The position numbers and the translations under genes are program-made. The notes under the pieces were generated by a model. The model was not told the origin of the DNA. It worked only from the letters and a program-made list of their open reading frames with translations, and did not search any database. From assembly GCA_022071965.1 (NCBI GenBank), contig JAJVIQ010000022.1, positions 1 through 64,000 of the forward strand: DNA of 64,000 nucleotides. The letters run 5' to 3'. Of this stretch, positions 1 to 8,807 are shown piece after piece. This DNA comes from Gammaproteobacteria bacterium. Lineage in GTDB: Bacteria > Pseudomonadota > Gammaproteobacteria > JAJPIJ01. Position 1 is the stretch's first letter. Every line of letters starts with the position of its first letter.

Positions 1-80
1 TAGGCGCGGCCATCGGCGGGGCGGCGGGCGCGATCACCGACCCGGACAAGGTGAACCTGGGTCGCCCGATCTGGAAGTAG
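1..80 (+). CDS. C-terminal end of a glycine-zipper protein (partial)
   Basis: Only the last 25 codons are in the window (reading from base 3, TAG at 78-80). The visible peptide is an alternating Gly/Ala stretch with the GxxxG spacing of a glycine zipper, then a short polar tail ending LGRPIWK. Such tails are common in small OsmB/SlyB-like outer-membrane lipoproteins and 2TM glycine-zipper proteins. The N-terminus with any lipobox is outside the window, so the subfamily cannot be set. Confidence 0.5.
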   Translation, partial: GAAIGGAAGAITDPDKVNLGRPIWK

Positions 81-148
81 CCGCCGGCATCGGGCGTGCG
101 CGGGAGGGGGCGTCGCGGCCTCCCGGTTATCGTGCCGCCTGGCGCGGA

Positions 149-1417
149 TCAGATGAGTCCGGCGAAGGGCTGCACCTCGACCGGCTCTCCGACTTCCACG
201 CCGCTGCAATCCTGCGGCAGGATGACGAAGCAGTTGGCGTGCGACATCGAGGTGAGGATCCCAGAGCCCTGCATGCCGGTCTTGCGCACGACGAGGGCGC
301 CGCTGCCGTCCTGCTCGAGCACGCCGCGCTGGAACTCCACGCGCCCCGGGCGCTTCTTCAGCCTCGAAAGGCTCGTGGCCTGCAATCGCAGGCCGGTCGT
401 CTCCGTCTCCCCCATCATCCTGCGCAGGGCCGGCTGCACGAACTGGTAGAAGGTCACCATCACGGATACCGGGTTGCCAGGCAGACCGAAGAAGACCGCC
501 CCGCGCACACGCCCGAAGGTCAGTGGACGGCCCGGCTTCATTGCCACCTTCCAGAATTCCGCGTGGCCGAGCTCGCTCAATACCGATTTGACGAAATCCG
601 CCTCGCCCACCGAGACGCCGCCGCTGGAGATGATCACGTCCTGGCCGGCCGCCGCAGCCTCGAACGCAGCGCGCGTCTGCTCCCGGGTGTCGCGGACGAT
701 CCCGACGTCGTTGATCCGCGCGCCCACGCGCTGCAGCATGCCGCGCAGGGTATAGCGGTTGCTGTCGTGCACGTCGCCCGGTTCCAGCCGCTCGCCCACG
801 GGCTTCAGCTCGTCGCCGGTGGAGAAGATCGCGACGCGAAGCGGGCGGTGCACCGCGATCTTGGCGATCCCCAGCGAGGCGATGAGTCCGATGTCCGCGG
901 GCATGAGCCGCCGTCCCGCGGCGAGCACGGCCTGGCCCTCGCGGATGTCCTCCCCGGCGTAGCGGACGTTGTCGCCGGGCTGCAGACGGCCGTCGAGCCG
1001 GATGGCACCGTCGCCGCGGCGCTCGATGCGCTCCTGCATCACGACGGTGTCCGTGCCCGGCGGCAACGGCGCGCCGGTCATGATCCGGACACACTGCCCG
1101 GCGGCGACGGCGGACTCATACGGCCGACCGGCGTAGGCGGCGCCGATCACCTGGAGCTCGCGCGTGCCCTGCGCGGGGATGTCCGCGGCGGACAGCGCGT
1201 ATCCGTCCATCGCCGAGTTGGTGTGCGCCGGGACGTTCATCGTGGAGACGACGTCGGTGGCCAGGACGCGGTTCAACGCTTCGTCGATCGGCACCGGCTC
1301 CGCTTCGCAAACCGGCGCGACGTTCCCGAGTATGCGTCTCAGCGCCTCGTTCACCGACAGCGACGTCGGATCAAGCTCGTCGCCGCAGCCGGGGGAAGCA
1401 TGTATGGGTTCGGTCAT
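149..1417 (-). CDS. moeA: Molybdopterin molybdenumtransferase MoeA
   Basis: A 422-residue protein of normal MoeA length. MoeA hydrolyses adenylylated molybdopterin and inserts molybdate, the last common step of molybdenum cofactor synthesis in the cytoplasm. Family motifs are present: HTNSAMDGYA near residue 75, the MoaB/Mog-like catalytic stretch SSGGVSVGEADF near 265, and MKPGRPLTFG plus GLPGNPVS near 295-320. The start codon overlaps the stop of mobB by one base (TGATG), so the two are very likely translationally coupled in a mobA-mobB-moeA operon. Confidence 0.95.
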   Translation of the reverse strand: MTEPIHASPGCGDELDPTSLSVNEALRRILGNVAPVCEAEPVPIDEALNRVLATDVVSTMNVPAHTNSAMDGYALSAADIPAQGTRELQVIGAAYAGRPYESAVAAGQCVRIMTGAPLPPGTDTVVMQERIERRGDGAIRLDGRLQPGDNVRYAGEDIREGQAVLAAGRRLMPADIGLIASLGIAKIAVHRPLRVAIFSTGDELKPVGERLEPGDVHDSNRYTLRGMLQRVGARINDVGIVRDTREQTRAAFEAAAAGQDVIISSGGVSVGEADFVKSVLSELGHAEFWKVAMKPGRPLTFGRVRGAVFFGLPGNPVSVMVTFYQFVQPALRRMMGETETTGLRLQATSLSRLKKRPGRVEFQRGVLEQDGSGALVVRKTGMQGSGILTSMSHANCFVILPQDCSGVEVGEPVEVQPFAGLI

Positions 1418-2091
1418 CAGCGGGTCCCCATGTCCACCTTTCCGCTGCCGACATTATCCGCCAGCGCGAGGAAGCGGACGATGAAGGCGGCGATCTGGTC
1501 AGGGTCGTTGAGGTCGAGCAGGGCGACCGACGGCGGCACCACGAGCGGCCGATCGACGGCGACGGCCACGAAATGCGGGTCGCCGGGAAACAGCGTCGGC
1601 AGGCCCAGCGCCGGCCGGTGCAGCTCGATCTTCGGGATCGCCTCGCGCTTGAGGCCCTCGATCAGGATCAGGTCCAGGTCCTCGCCGCTCAGATGAGCGA
1701 GCATGTCGGCCAGCGACGGGTCCTCCTGGAGGTCGGTCTCCACCACCAGGGCCCAGCGCCGGCGCGAGCCGACCAGCACGTGCGTGGCGCCGGCGCGGCG
1801 CAGTTCGTAGCTGTCCTTGCCCGGGATGTCGATGTCGAAGTCATGGTGCGCATGCTTGACGACGCCTACGCGCAGGCCGCGCTGCCGCAGCCGCGGCAGC
1901 AGCGCCCGCAGCAAGGTCGTCTTGCCAGTCCCGCTCCAGGCGGCCAGGCCGATCATCGGGATCCTGTCGAACGCCTTCCGCATGGCTCCACAGCTTGCGT
2001 GCTGGGCACTGCGATGACAAGCCCCGCCGCCGCGTCGGCATCCCCGTGCGGGAGCGGGGGTGCGTCGCGGCTCGGGTCGCGGGCGACTCAT
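1417..2091 (-). CDS. mobB: Molybdopterin-guanine dinucleotide biosynthesis adaptor MobB
   Basis: GTP-binding adaptor that assists MobA in attaching GMP to molybdopterin. The P-loop WSGTGKTT sits near residues 52-59 and is followed by the MobB-typical VVKHAHHDFDIDIPGKDS and, later, DLILIEGLK. The start at 2091 overlaps the mobA stop as ATGA, which favours it by coupling. However, it adds 36 Arg/Pro-rich residues not usual in MobB. The conventional start would be the ATG at 1983 (188 residues), which has only a weak, very close GGAG. Function is secure; the start is not. Confidence 0.9.
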   Translation of the reverse strand: MSRPRPEPRRTPAPARGCRRGGGACHRSAQHASCGAMRKAFDRIPMIGLAAWSGTGKTTLLRALLPRLRQRGLRVGVVKHAHHDFDIDIPGKDSYELRRAGATHVLVGSRRRWALVVETDLQEDPSLADMLAHLSGEDLDLILIEGLKREAIPKIELHRPALGLPTLFPGDPHFVAVAVDRPLVVPPSVALLDLNDPDQIAAFIVRFLALADNVGSGKVDMGTR

Positions 2092-2729
2092 CTGCCGGCG
2101 GAGCCTCCATCCGCGGCGGTGCGTGACCGGATCGTTGCCTCGGCGGCCGCGACCTCCTCCGGCGTGTTGAGGTTGAGAAACATCGCGGACTCATCGGCGA
2201 AGTCCACGCGCGTCATGGGGTGCTGTGCGTACCAGCGGTCGATCTTGCGCTCGCCGGCCTCGAGGTAGGCGAGCAGCGATGGCAGCAGTGATCGATCCAG
2301 CAGGGCGAACACCGGCTCGAGCCGACCGCCGCTGTCGGCCACCGCGATCCGCGCCCCGTCGAGGACGAGGCCGCGATGCAGGCGCGCGGCGAGGTCCTCG
2401 GACAGGAACGGGGAATCGCACGGCACGCTCAGGACATATGCGGTGCGCGCGACCTGCATCGCGCTGGCCATGCCCGCCAGTGGCCCGCAAAAGCCCTCCA
2501 TGAGGTCGGTCACCACGGTCACGCCGAATTCCCGGTAGCGGTCGATATTGCGGTTGGCATTGACGAGCAGGTTGCCGACCTGCGGGCGCAGGGCGCGAAG
2601 CACGTGCTCGACCATCGGCCGGCCGGCCACGCGCAGCAGACCCTTGTCCGCGCCACCCATGCGGGTGGCGCGTCCGCCCGCGAGTACGACGCCCGTGATC
2701 TCGCCGCGCACGGCCGGGTCGACGCTCAT
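2088..2729 (-). CDS. mobA: Molybdenum cofactor guanylyltransferase MobA
   Basis: A 213-residue nucleotidyltransferase that transfers GMP from GTP to Mo-molybdopterin, giving the MGD cofactor used by DMSO-reductase-family enzymes such as formate dehydrogenase. The N-terminal signature VVLAGGRATRMGGADKGLL carries the glycine-rich GTP loop and the conserved Lys. VPCDSPFL and the NLNTPEE segment near the C-terminus are also typical. The ATG at 2729 has CAGGG upstream; a GTG six codons earlier (2747) is possible. It is the first gene of the mobA-mobB-moeA operon. Confidence 0.93.
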   Translation of the reverse strand: MSVDPAVRGEITGVVLAGGRATRMGGADKGLLRVAGRPMVEHVLRALRPQVGNLLVNANRNIDRYREFGVTVVTDLMEGFCGPLAGMASAMQVARTAYVLSVPCDSPFLSEDLAARLHRGLVLDGARIAVADSGGRLEPVFALLDRSLLPSLLAYLEAGERKIDRWYAQHPMTRVDFADESAMFLNLNTPEEVAAAEATIRSRTAADGGSAGR

Positions 2730-2790
2730 GCGCGCAGCCCTGGCCACGGCACGAACCCGGGCGCCGCCGGTGGTCGAGGCGTGGTCGCGC

Positions 2791-3540
2791 TCATGCGATC
2801 GATTCCAGGCGGAACAACAGTTTCATCCCCGTCTTGCGCGGCGGCAGACGCAGGACGGGTCTGAAACCATAGCGATGGAAGAGCGTGCGCAGATTCTCCT
2901 CGGTGAACAACCCGGTGTGCACCGGGGGCGCGAAACCCGGCCATCTCCCGACCGGGGTCGGCACATTCGGACTGCCGAGGTCGGGCGTGGTGACGAAGAC
3001 GTGTCCGCCCGGCCGGCAGCAGGCGCCCAGCAGCCGCATGAGAACGTGGGGATCAGGGGCGTGTTCCATCACCTCCGAACAGTGCACGAGATCGTAACGC
3101 GCGGCCGGCACGAACAGCTCCAGCGGGACGCAATGGAAATTGCATCTCGGGTAGGCGCGCTGCGCGTAGGCGACGGTGCTGGCATCCACGTCGACGCCGG
3201 TCGCGGCGGTGGCGCCGAGCAGACGCGCGGCGCCGACGAAGAATCCCCCGCCGCAGCCGATGTCGATGACGGTCCGGCCGCGGATGTGCCGGATGAGGCG
3301 CAGCGCCCGGAACAGCGCCTTGCGTCGTCGTGACGCCGCGTGCGGGTAGTAGTCCGCGTTGATGCCCTTGTGCCCCTGATATTCGGCGTTCAGATTCATC
3401 TGGCTCGGCATCGGGTCGAGGAACGCGAAGCCGCAGTCCTCGCAGCGGTGGTAGGTATAGCCCTTGACGACGACGTACGGGGCGTGGCGCGACCCCCGGC
3501 AGAGGGGGCAGGGGCTGCTGGCGCGGGCGGCGACGTTCAT
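2791..3540 (-). CDS. Class I SAM-dependent methyltransferase with N-terminal zinc-ribbon-like motif
   Basis: A 249-residue protein. Two CxxC knuckles (C11/C14 and C33/C36) resemble the small zinc ribbon seen in type-12/type-11 methyltransferases. The Rossmann domain follows, with motif [14 protein letters not shown] near residue 90 and an acidic end of beta-2 (GVDVDAS). The substrate is unknown; relatives modify sugars, quinones or small metabolites. It lies 62 bases upstream of mobA on the same strand, so it may be co-transcribed. The ATG at 3540 has no strong ribosome-binding site. Confidence 0.75.
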   Translation of the reverse strand: MNVAARASSPCPLCRGSRHAPYVVVKGYTYHRCEDCGFAFLDPMPSQMNLNAEYQGHKGINADYYPHAASRRRKALFRALRLIRHIRGRTVIDIGCGGGFFVGAARLLGATAATGVDVDASTVAYAQRAYPRCNFHCVPLELFVPAARYDLVHCSEVMEHAPDPHVLMRLLGACCRPGGHVFVTTPDLGSPNVPTPVGRWPGFAPPVHTGLFTEENLRTLFHRYGFRPVLRLPPRKTGMKLLFRLESIA

Positions 3541-3609
3541 CCGGCGCCATTATGGAGAAGTTGCGCCGGCCGGCAAGTGCGGCCCGGGCGCGCGGCGCAC
3601 CGGCGCCGC

Positions 3610-3615
3610 TATACT
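3610..3615 (+). promoter_or_regulatory. Candidate -10 element (TATACT) of the AIM24-family gene
   Basis: TATACT matches the sigma-70 -10 consensus at five of six bases. It lies 38 bases before the start codon at 3648 in an otherwise very GC-rich stretch. No convincing -35 hexamer is found 16-18 bases upstream. Confidence 0.35.
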
Positions 3616-3647
3616 GGAAGGCCCCAGTTCATGCAGGAGTCTTCGAC

Positions 3648-4451
3648 ATGGCTATGGACGCAATCGATTACGAGATCCTCGGCGACGACATGCAGTACGT
3701 GGAGATCGAACTCGACCCGGGCGAGGCCGCGATCGGCGAGGCGGGCGCGATGATGATGATGCAGGATGGCGTCGAGATGGACACGATCTTCGGCGATGCC
3801 TCAGCGCAGTCGCAGCAGGCCGGCCTGTTCGGCAAGCTGATGGGCGCGGGCAAGCGCGTGCTGACCGGCGAGTCGCTGTTCACGACGGTCTACCACAACG
3901 AGTCCTCCGGCAAACGGCGCGTCGCGTTCGCCGCCCCCTATCCGGGCAAGATCATCGCGATCGATCTCGAGGAGGCCGGCGGAACGCTCATCTGCCAGAA
4001 GGACAGCTTCCTCTGCGCTGCGCGCGGCGTCGCGCTGGGGATCGCGATCCAGCAGAAGCTGGGCGTCGGCCTCTTCGGCGGCGAGGGTTTCATCATGCAG
4101 AAGCTCGAGGGCGACGGCATGGTGTTCGTACACGCCGGCGGGACGCTGGTCATACGCGACCTCGGGCCCGCGGAGACGATTCGCGTGGACACCGGCTGCG
4201 TGGTCGCGTTTCAACCGGGGGTGAATTTCGAGATCAAGTACGTCGGCAAGCTAAAGAGCGCGATCTTCGGCGGCGAAGGACTGTTCTTCGCGACGTTGAC
4301 CGGACCGGGGCGGGTGTGGCTGCAATCGCTGCCGCTCTCGCGGCTGGCGAACCGCATCATCGGTTCGGCCCCGGCAGCCGGCGGGCGCGCGGTCGGCGAG
4401 GGCTCGCTGCTCGGAGGGCTGGGGGCACTGATGGACGGGGACAACCGGTGA
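3648..4451 (+). CDS. AIM24 / TIGR00266 family protein
   Basis: A 267-residue member of the TIGR00266/AIM24 family (double-stranded beta-helix-like fold), widespread and of no established biochemical role in bacteria. Supporting stretches are the opening [19 protein letters not shown], the met-rich [23 protein letters not shown], and the C-terminal [20 protein letters not shown] that is diagnostic for the family. The ATG at 3648 is chosen because AGGAG (3635-3639) lies eight bases before it. The frame is open upstream to 3552 but that stretch looks non-coding. It appears monocistronic. Confidence 0.88.
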   Translation: MAMDAIDYEILGDDMQYVEIELDPGEAAIGEAGAMMMMQDGVEMDTIFGDASAQSQQAGLFGKLMGAGKRVLTGESLFTTVYHNESSGKRRVAFAAPYPGKIIAIDLEEAGGTLICQKDSFLCAARGVALGIAIQQKLGVGLFGGEGFIMQKLEGDGMVFVHAGGTLVIRDLGPAETIRVDTGCVVAFQPGVNFEIKYVGKLKSAIFGGEGLFFATLTGPGRVWLQSLPLSRLANRIIGSAPAAGGRAVGEGSLLGGLGALMDGDNR

Positions 4452-4706
4452 TCCATCCGGCGCTCGGGCCGTTCCTGCGCTACCGGAGCGCGGGAGGTCT
4501 TCGGGAGGTTGGCGCGGCACGCGGACGGCGCCCGGGCCTCGTGAGTCTGCCGCATCCGGTCACTGAAGAGCGCAGGCAGAGACGGTCCGCGCGCGTCGCT
4601 GGGCTCGAGGACCGGCGTTTCGTGCCGCTGCATGCGGGCGAATGGCGCCGCGATGAGGGGTTCGCCTTCGGCCGCCGGCAGGCCCGGCCGCGGTCGCACC
4701 ACCGCT

Positions 4707-6464
4707 TCAGCCGTGCCGGGCGAGCGGCTGCGGCGTGGTCTCGCCGAGGTCTGTGCGGACGCGTTCGCGCCGCAGGTAACCGGTCATCTGCGCGGTGTCC
4801 AGCGGCGCGCTGAACAGGTAGCCCTGGCCCGCGTCGCAGTGGTTGGCGCGCAGGAACGCCAGTTGTTCCTTGGTCTCCACGCCCTCGGCGATCACGTTCA
4901 GGCGCAGGTTGCGCGCCAGGCCGATGATCGCCTGGGTGATGGTCGCGTCGTCGTGGTCGTGCGGGATGTCGCTGACGAAGGAATGATCGATCTTGAGCGT
5001 GTCGATCGGAAAGCGCTTCAGGTAGTGCAGCGAGGAGTAGCCCGTCCCGAAGTCGTCGATCGCGATCCCCACGCCCAGATCCTTGAGTCGTTTCAGCGTC
5101 GCGACCGATGCCTCGGTATCGTCCATCAGGACGCCCTCGGTGATCTCGACCTCCAGGTGCCCGCCGGCAAGCTCGGTCTGCGAGAGCGCCGAGGCGACGA
5201 CCGCCGCCAGGTCGCACTGGCGGAATTGCCGGGGCGAGATGTTCACCGACACGCGCGTGCCTGGCAGCCCCAGGCCGGACCAGCGCCGGATCTGTCCGAG
5301 TGCGGCCTTCAGCACCCACTCGCCGATCGGCAGGATGAGACCGGTGTCCTCGGCCAGGGGAATGAACTCCGCGGGTGCCAACAGCCGGCCGCCGGCCCGC
5401 TGCCAGCGCAGCAGCGCCTCCACGCCCCGCAGCCTGCCGGAGTGCAGGCTCACCTTGGGCTGGTAGTGCAGGACCAGCTCGTTGCGGTCGATCGCCTGGC
5501 GCAGCGCGGCCTGCATCCGCAGGCGCTCGCCGGTGAGCTCGTTCATGGCCGGCGTGAAGAACTTGAAGCCGTTGCGGCCGCCCGCCTTGACCCGATACAT
5601 GGCGGTGTCGGCGTTCCTGATCAGGGCGTCGGCATTGTCGCCGTCGAGCGGATGGAGCGTGATGCCGATGCTGGGCGTGACGTAGAACTCCTGGCCGCCT
5701 ACCAGGAAGGGCCGCGAGATGGCCTCCACGATCTTCTGGGCGATCGCAGCGGCCTGGTCGGGCGATTGCACCTCCTCCAGCGTCACCGTGAACTCATCGC
5801 CGCCCAGCCGCGCGACCTTGTCGCACTCGCGCAGGCACGAGCGCAGGCGCTTGGCCACCATGACCAGCATCCGGTCCCCGGCCTGGTGGCCGAGCGTGTC
5901 GTTGACCGCCTTGAAGCGATCGAGATCGATCATCATCAGCGCGACGCTGCTGCGGCGCCGCGCGCCGCGCTCCAGGGCCTGTTCGAGGCGGCGGCGGAAC
6001 TGGCTGCGATTCGCCAGCCCGGTGAGGCTGTCGTAGTGCGCCAGGCGACGCAGTTTGAGTTCCGCCTGTTTGCGCTTGATCGCCTGCCGTATGGTGCGCG
6101 CGATGACGTGTCCGTCGGTCTGCCCCTTGACGATGTATTCCTGCGCGCCGGACTCGACCGTGTCGAGGATGGCCTGATCCTCGTCGACGGCGCTGAGCAC
6201 GACCACCGGGATGTAGCGGCAGATCTTGAGCAGCCGGTGCACGGTCTCCACGCCGCGCGAGTCCGGCAGGTTGAGATCGGTCATGACCACGTCGAACGCG
6301 GCAGTCTTCAAGGCAGCCAGGCCCGATCTCAGGTCGCTGACGTGGGTGATCACCATCCCGGCGCCGGCATGCGCCGACAGCCGCCGGCGGATCAGCGCCG
6401 CGATGTCGGCCTGATCCTCGATGAACAGTATGTTGACCGCCCGGGCGGGTTCTATGGTTTGCAT
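4707..6464 (-). CDS. Response regulator with REC, GGDEF and EAL domains (c-di-GMP turnover)
   Basis: A 585-residue cytoplasmic regulator. Residues about 10-125 form a receiver domain with acidic pocket IEDQAD and phospho-acceptor Asp in VVMTDLNLPDS. The diguanylate cyclase domain (about 155-315) keeps an intact RLGGDEF active site. The phosphodiesterase domain (about 330-585) opens with VEALLRW, carrying the EAL glutamate, and has IDDFGTGYSSL. Both catalytic motifs look intact, so net activity cannot be predicted. No cognate histidine kinase is adjacent. The open frame continues 89 codons upstream but those residues are compositional noise; the ATG at 6464 starts the REC fold properly. Confidence 0.9.
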   Translation of the reverse strand: MQTIEPARAVNILFIEDQADIAALIRRRLSAHAGAGMVITHVSDLRSGLAALKTAAFDVVMTDLNLPDSRGVETVHRLLKICRYIPVVVLSAVDEDQAILDTVESGAQEYIVKGQTDGHVIARTIRQAIKRKQAELKLRRLAHYDSLTGLANRSQFRRRLEQALERGARRRSSVALMMIDLDRFKAVNDTLGHQAGDRMLVMVAKRLRSCLRECDKVARLGGDEFTVTLEEVQSPDQAAAIAQKIVEAISRPFLVGGQEFYVTPSIGITLHPLDGDNADALIRNADTAMYRVKAGGRNGFKFFTPAMNELTGERLRMQAALRQAIDRNELVLHYQPKVSLHSGRLRGVEALLRWQRAGGRLLAPAEFIPLAEDTGLILPIGEWVLKAALGQIRRWSGLGLPGTRVSVNISPRQFRQCDLAAVVASALSQTELAGGHLEVEITEGVLMDDTEASVATLKRLKDLGVGIAIDDFGTGYSSLHYLKRFPIDTLKIDHSFVSDIPHDHDDATITQAIIGLARNLRLNVIAEGVETKEQLAFLRANHCDAGQGYLFSAPLDTAQMTGYLRRERVRTDLGETTPQPLARHG

Positions 6465-6624
6465 GAAGCGCAGCGATCCCGGTCTGTTTGAGCTCTGTCG
6501 CGCATCTGGGGGGGTAGCGGCCGGAAGGGGATGGACTTTACCGGGCCAGGGACCGGGGCCGCGTGCAGCGGCCGGCGCCCGATCCGCAAGGCCCGCGGAC
6601 GGACCGTGCCGGCGCGGGCTGCGA

Positions 6625-7500
6625 TCAATCCCCGTCCGCCGACCGGACCCGCGTGCCCTGCGGGCGCGGCGCCGGCATCTCGTCGTAGACGATGTTCTCG
6701 GCGCCGTGGAACGCAAGGAAGTGGCGGCCATTGGCCCTCGCGATCAGGGTGACTCCGACCTTCCGCGCCAGCTCCAGCCCCATCTTCGTGATGCCGGAGC
6801 GCGAGAGCAGCGCGGGGATGCGCATCTGTGCGACCTTGATGACCATCTCCGAGGTCAGCCTCCCGGTCGTGTAGAAGATCTTGTCCTCCCCCGGGATGCC
6901 ATCGAGCCACATCTGCCCGGCGATGGCATCGACGGCGTTGTGCCGCCCGACATCCTCGACGAAGGTCACGATCTCCATGCCCGCGCACAGCGCGCAGCCG
7001 TGCACCGCGCCGGCATTGCGATACACCTCGTTGTAGGCCTTCAGGTTGCGGAGCAGGCCGTAGATCACGGACTGGTGCAGCGGCACCGGCGGCAATCGCA
7101 ACTGATCGAGCTCCTCCATGATGCGGCCGAATACGGTGCCCTGTCCGCAGCCGGTGGTGACCGTGCGCCGGCCGAGCTTCTCGTCCCAGTCCGCGGTTCC
7201 CGTGCGCGTGGTGACGGCCACGGCATTGACGTCCCAGTCGACCTGCACGGAGACGATGTCCTGCAGGGCGCTCACCAGGCCCTGGTTGCGCAGGTAACCG
7301 AGGGCCAGCAGCTCCGGATGCGTGCCGAGCGTCATCAGGGTGACGACCTCGCGCTTGTCGACGTAGAGCGTGAGCGGATTCTCCCCGGCGATCTGCGTGA
7401 GTTGCGGCTGACGGTACTCGTCGAAGACGGTGACGGCGTGCGTCGCCGGGAGTCCGCTGAGGGTCATGACCGGGCGATAGCGTGCCGAAGTGGTCGTCAT
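6625..7500 (-). CDS. fdhD: Formate dehydrogenase accessory sulfurtransferase FdhD
   Basis: A 291-residue protein. FdhD carries sulfur from the cysteine desulfurase IscS to the bis-MGD cofactor, which is needed for active formate dehydrogenase. The CALC motif (CxxC, sulfur-carrying cysteines) near residue 175 is present. So are GCGQGTVFG, the EDVGRHNAVD cofactor-binding stretch, and TTGRLTSEMV. It sits between moaA and the c-di-GMP regulator, in a neighbourhood with five other molybdenum cofactor genes and a formate-type transporter. A formate dehydrogenase is therefore expected elsewhere in the genome. The ATG at 7500 lacks a clear Shine-Dalgarno sequence. Confidence 0.94.
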   Translation of the reverse strand: MTTTSARYRPVMTLSGLPATHAVTVFDEYRQPQLTQIAGENPLTLYVDKREVVTLMTLGTHPELLALGYLRNQGLVSALQDIVSVQVDWDVNAVAVTTRTGTADWDEKLGRRTVTTGCGQGTVFGRIMEELDQLRLPPVPLHQSVIYGLLRNLKAYNEVYRNAGAVHGCALCAGMEIVTFVEDVGRHNAVDAIAGQMWLDGIPGEDKIFYTTGRLTSEMVIKVAQMRIPALLSRSGITKMGLELARKVGVTLIARANGRHFLAFHGAENIVYDEMPAPRPQGTRVRSADGD

Positions 7501-7608
7501 GGCGAGGAGCCGGGAGCGGGGCGGGTCACGCTGCCGGCAATCCGCGGCCGGGATCTGTGGCGTGTCCGGGGCTGGCGGTCACGGCGGCGGCCCGCAGCGC
7601 GGCGGCGG

Positions 7609-8619
7609 TCAACCGCCGGTCACGTTCATGTGGCGGATGATGACCGGTCGGGCGGCGAGGTCGAACTCGTGTCCCCGGGGTTTGATCGCCATGGCGTCGC
7701 GGATGGCCTGCTTCAGCGATTCGAGATCGCCGGGGTTGGCGCGCACCACCCGCTTCAGATCGACGGAGTGCTCCTGGCCCAGGCAGAGCAGCAGCCGCCC
7801 CTCGACGGTCAGGCGCACGCGGTTACAGGTGTCGCAGAAATTGTGGCTGTGCGGCGAGATGAAGCCGACCCGCGTACCGGTCTCGCTGATGCGGAAGTAG
7901 CGCGACGGGCCGCCCGTGGTCTCGGTCGTCGCCGTCAGCGTGTACACCCGCTCGATGTCGCGGCGTACCTCGTCGCTCGAATAATAGGCCTCGGCGCGAT
8001 CGTGATCGCCGATGATGCCGAGCGGCATCTCCTCGATGAAGCTGATGTCCATGCCGCGATCGCTGGCGTAGCGGACCAGGTCGATGACTTCGTCGTCGTT
8101 GCGATGGCGCAGGATGACGGCGTTGATCTTGATGCGCTCGAAGCCGGCCCGCCTCGCCGCCTCGATGCCGGCGAGGACCTGGTGGAGGTCGCCGACGCGG
8201 GTGATCTTCCTGAATCTGTCGGGGCGCAGCGAATCCAGGCTGATGTTGACGCGCCGCACGCCGGCGTCCCTGAGATCCTGCGCCATGCGCGGGAGCTGGG
8301 AGCCGTTGGTGGTCAGCACCAGCTCGCGCAGCGGCAGCGCGCCCAGGTCGCGGAACAGTTGAATGACGTTGCGCCTCACCAGCGGCTCGCCGCCGGTGAG
8401 GCGTATCTTCTGCACGCCGAGCTCGACGAAGGCGCGGCCGATGTACGCCAGTTCCTCGAGCGTCAGCACCTGCGCGCGCGGCAGGAATTCCATGTCCTCG
8501 GCCATGCAATACACGCAGCGGAAGTCGCAGCGATCCGTCACCGAGATGCGCACGTAGCTGACGACGCGGCCGTAACGGTCGACGAGCTGCGGGGGGTGGT
8601 TGGCGGGCGCGGGGCTCAT
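7609..8619 (-). CDS. moaA: GTP 3',8-cyclase MoaA
   Basis: A 336-residue radical SAM enzyme that starts molybdenum cofactor synthesis by converting GTP to 3',8-cyclo-GTP. The N-terminal radical SAM cluster motif CDFRCVYC lies near residue 32 and is preceded by VRISVTDR. The C-terminal cluster cysteines appear in [11 protein letters not shown] and LLLCLG. The protein ends in Gly-Gly (NVTGG), the double-glycine tail needed for activity in this family. GGAG eight bases before the ATG supports the start. The gene runs toward fdhD with a 108-base gap. Confidence 0.96.
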   Translation of the reverse strand: MSPAPANHPPQLVDRYGRVVSYVRISVTDRCDFRCVYCMAEDMEFLPRAQVLTLEELAYIGRAFVELGVQKIRLTGGEPLVRRNVIQLFRDLGALPLRELVLTTNGSQLPRMAQDLRDAGVRRVNISLDSLRPDRFRKITRVGDLHQVLAGIEAARRAGFERIKINAVILRHRNDDEVIDLVRYASDRGMDISFIEEMPLGIIGDHDRAEAYYSSDEVRRDIERVYTLTATTETTGGPSRYFRISETGTRVGFISPHSHNFCDTCNRVRLTVEGRLLLCLGQEHSVDLKRVVRANPGDLESLKQAIRDAMAIKPRGHEFDLAARPVIIRHMNVTGG

Positions 8620-8640
8620 GACGTTTCTCCGTCGCGATGC

Positions 8641-8646
8641 AGTATA
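8641..8646 (-). promoter_or_regulatory. Candidate -10 element (TATACT) for moaA
   Basis: Read on the minus strand, 8646-8641 is TATACT, five of six bases of the -10 consensus, 21 bases upstream of the moaA start codon. The -35 region is weak. I saw no obvious Moco-riboswitch-like structure in the 188-base moaA/MFS intergenic region. Confidence 0.35.
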
Positions 8647-8807
8647 TCACCGTCTTTCCGGCCGAAGAGGTCCGTCGGGACAACGGCTTGACTTATGACA
8701 GCGGGTTAGACACTCTGCCTGCCTGCACGGTTCGGCATCCCCGCGCCGCTCGCAGCCGCGGCGACAGCGAGAACGACAATAACGCCTGACTTGGAGGACC
8801 CTGCATC

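Noticed and set aside
4632-6491. Long plus-strand open frame opposite the REC-GGDEF-EAL gene
   Set aside because: It is a GC-driven antisense shadow; composition is low-complexity and the minus strand encodes intact domains.
6421-8691. Plus-strand open frame of about 756 codons over fdhD and moaA
   Set aside because: It runs antisense through two clear genes and matches no fold; shadow of high GC content.
8620-8807. Molybdenum cofactor riboswitch upstream of moaA
   Set aside because: The leader to moaA is short (about 15-20 bases from the -10 candidate) and no multi-stem structure is visible.
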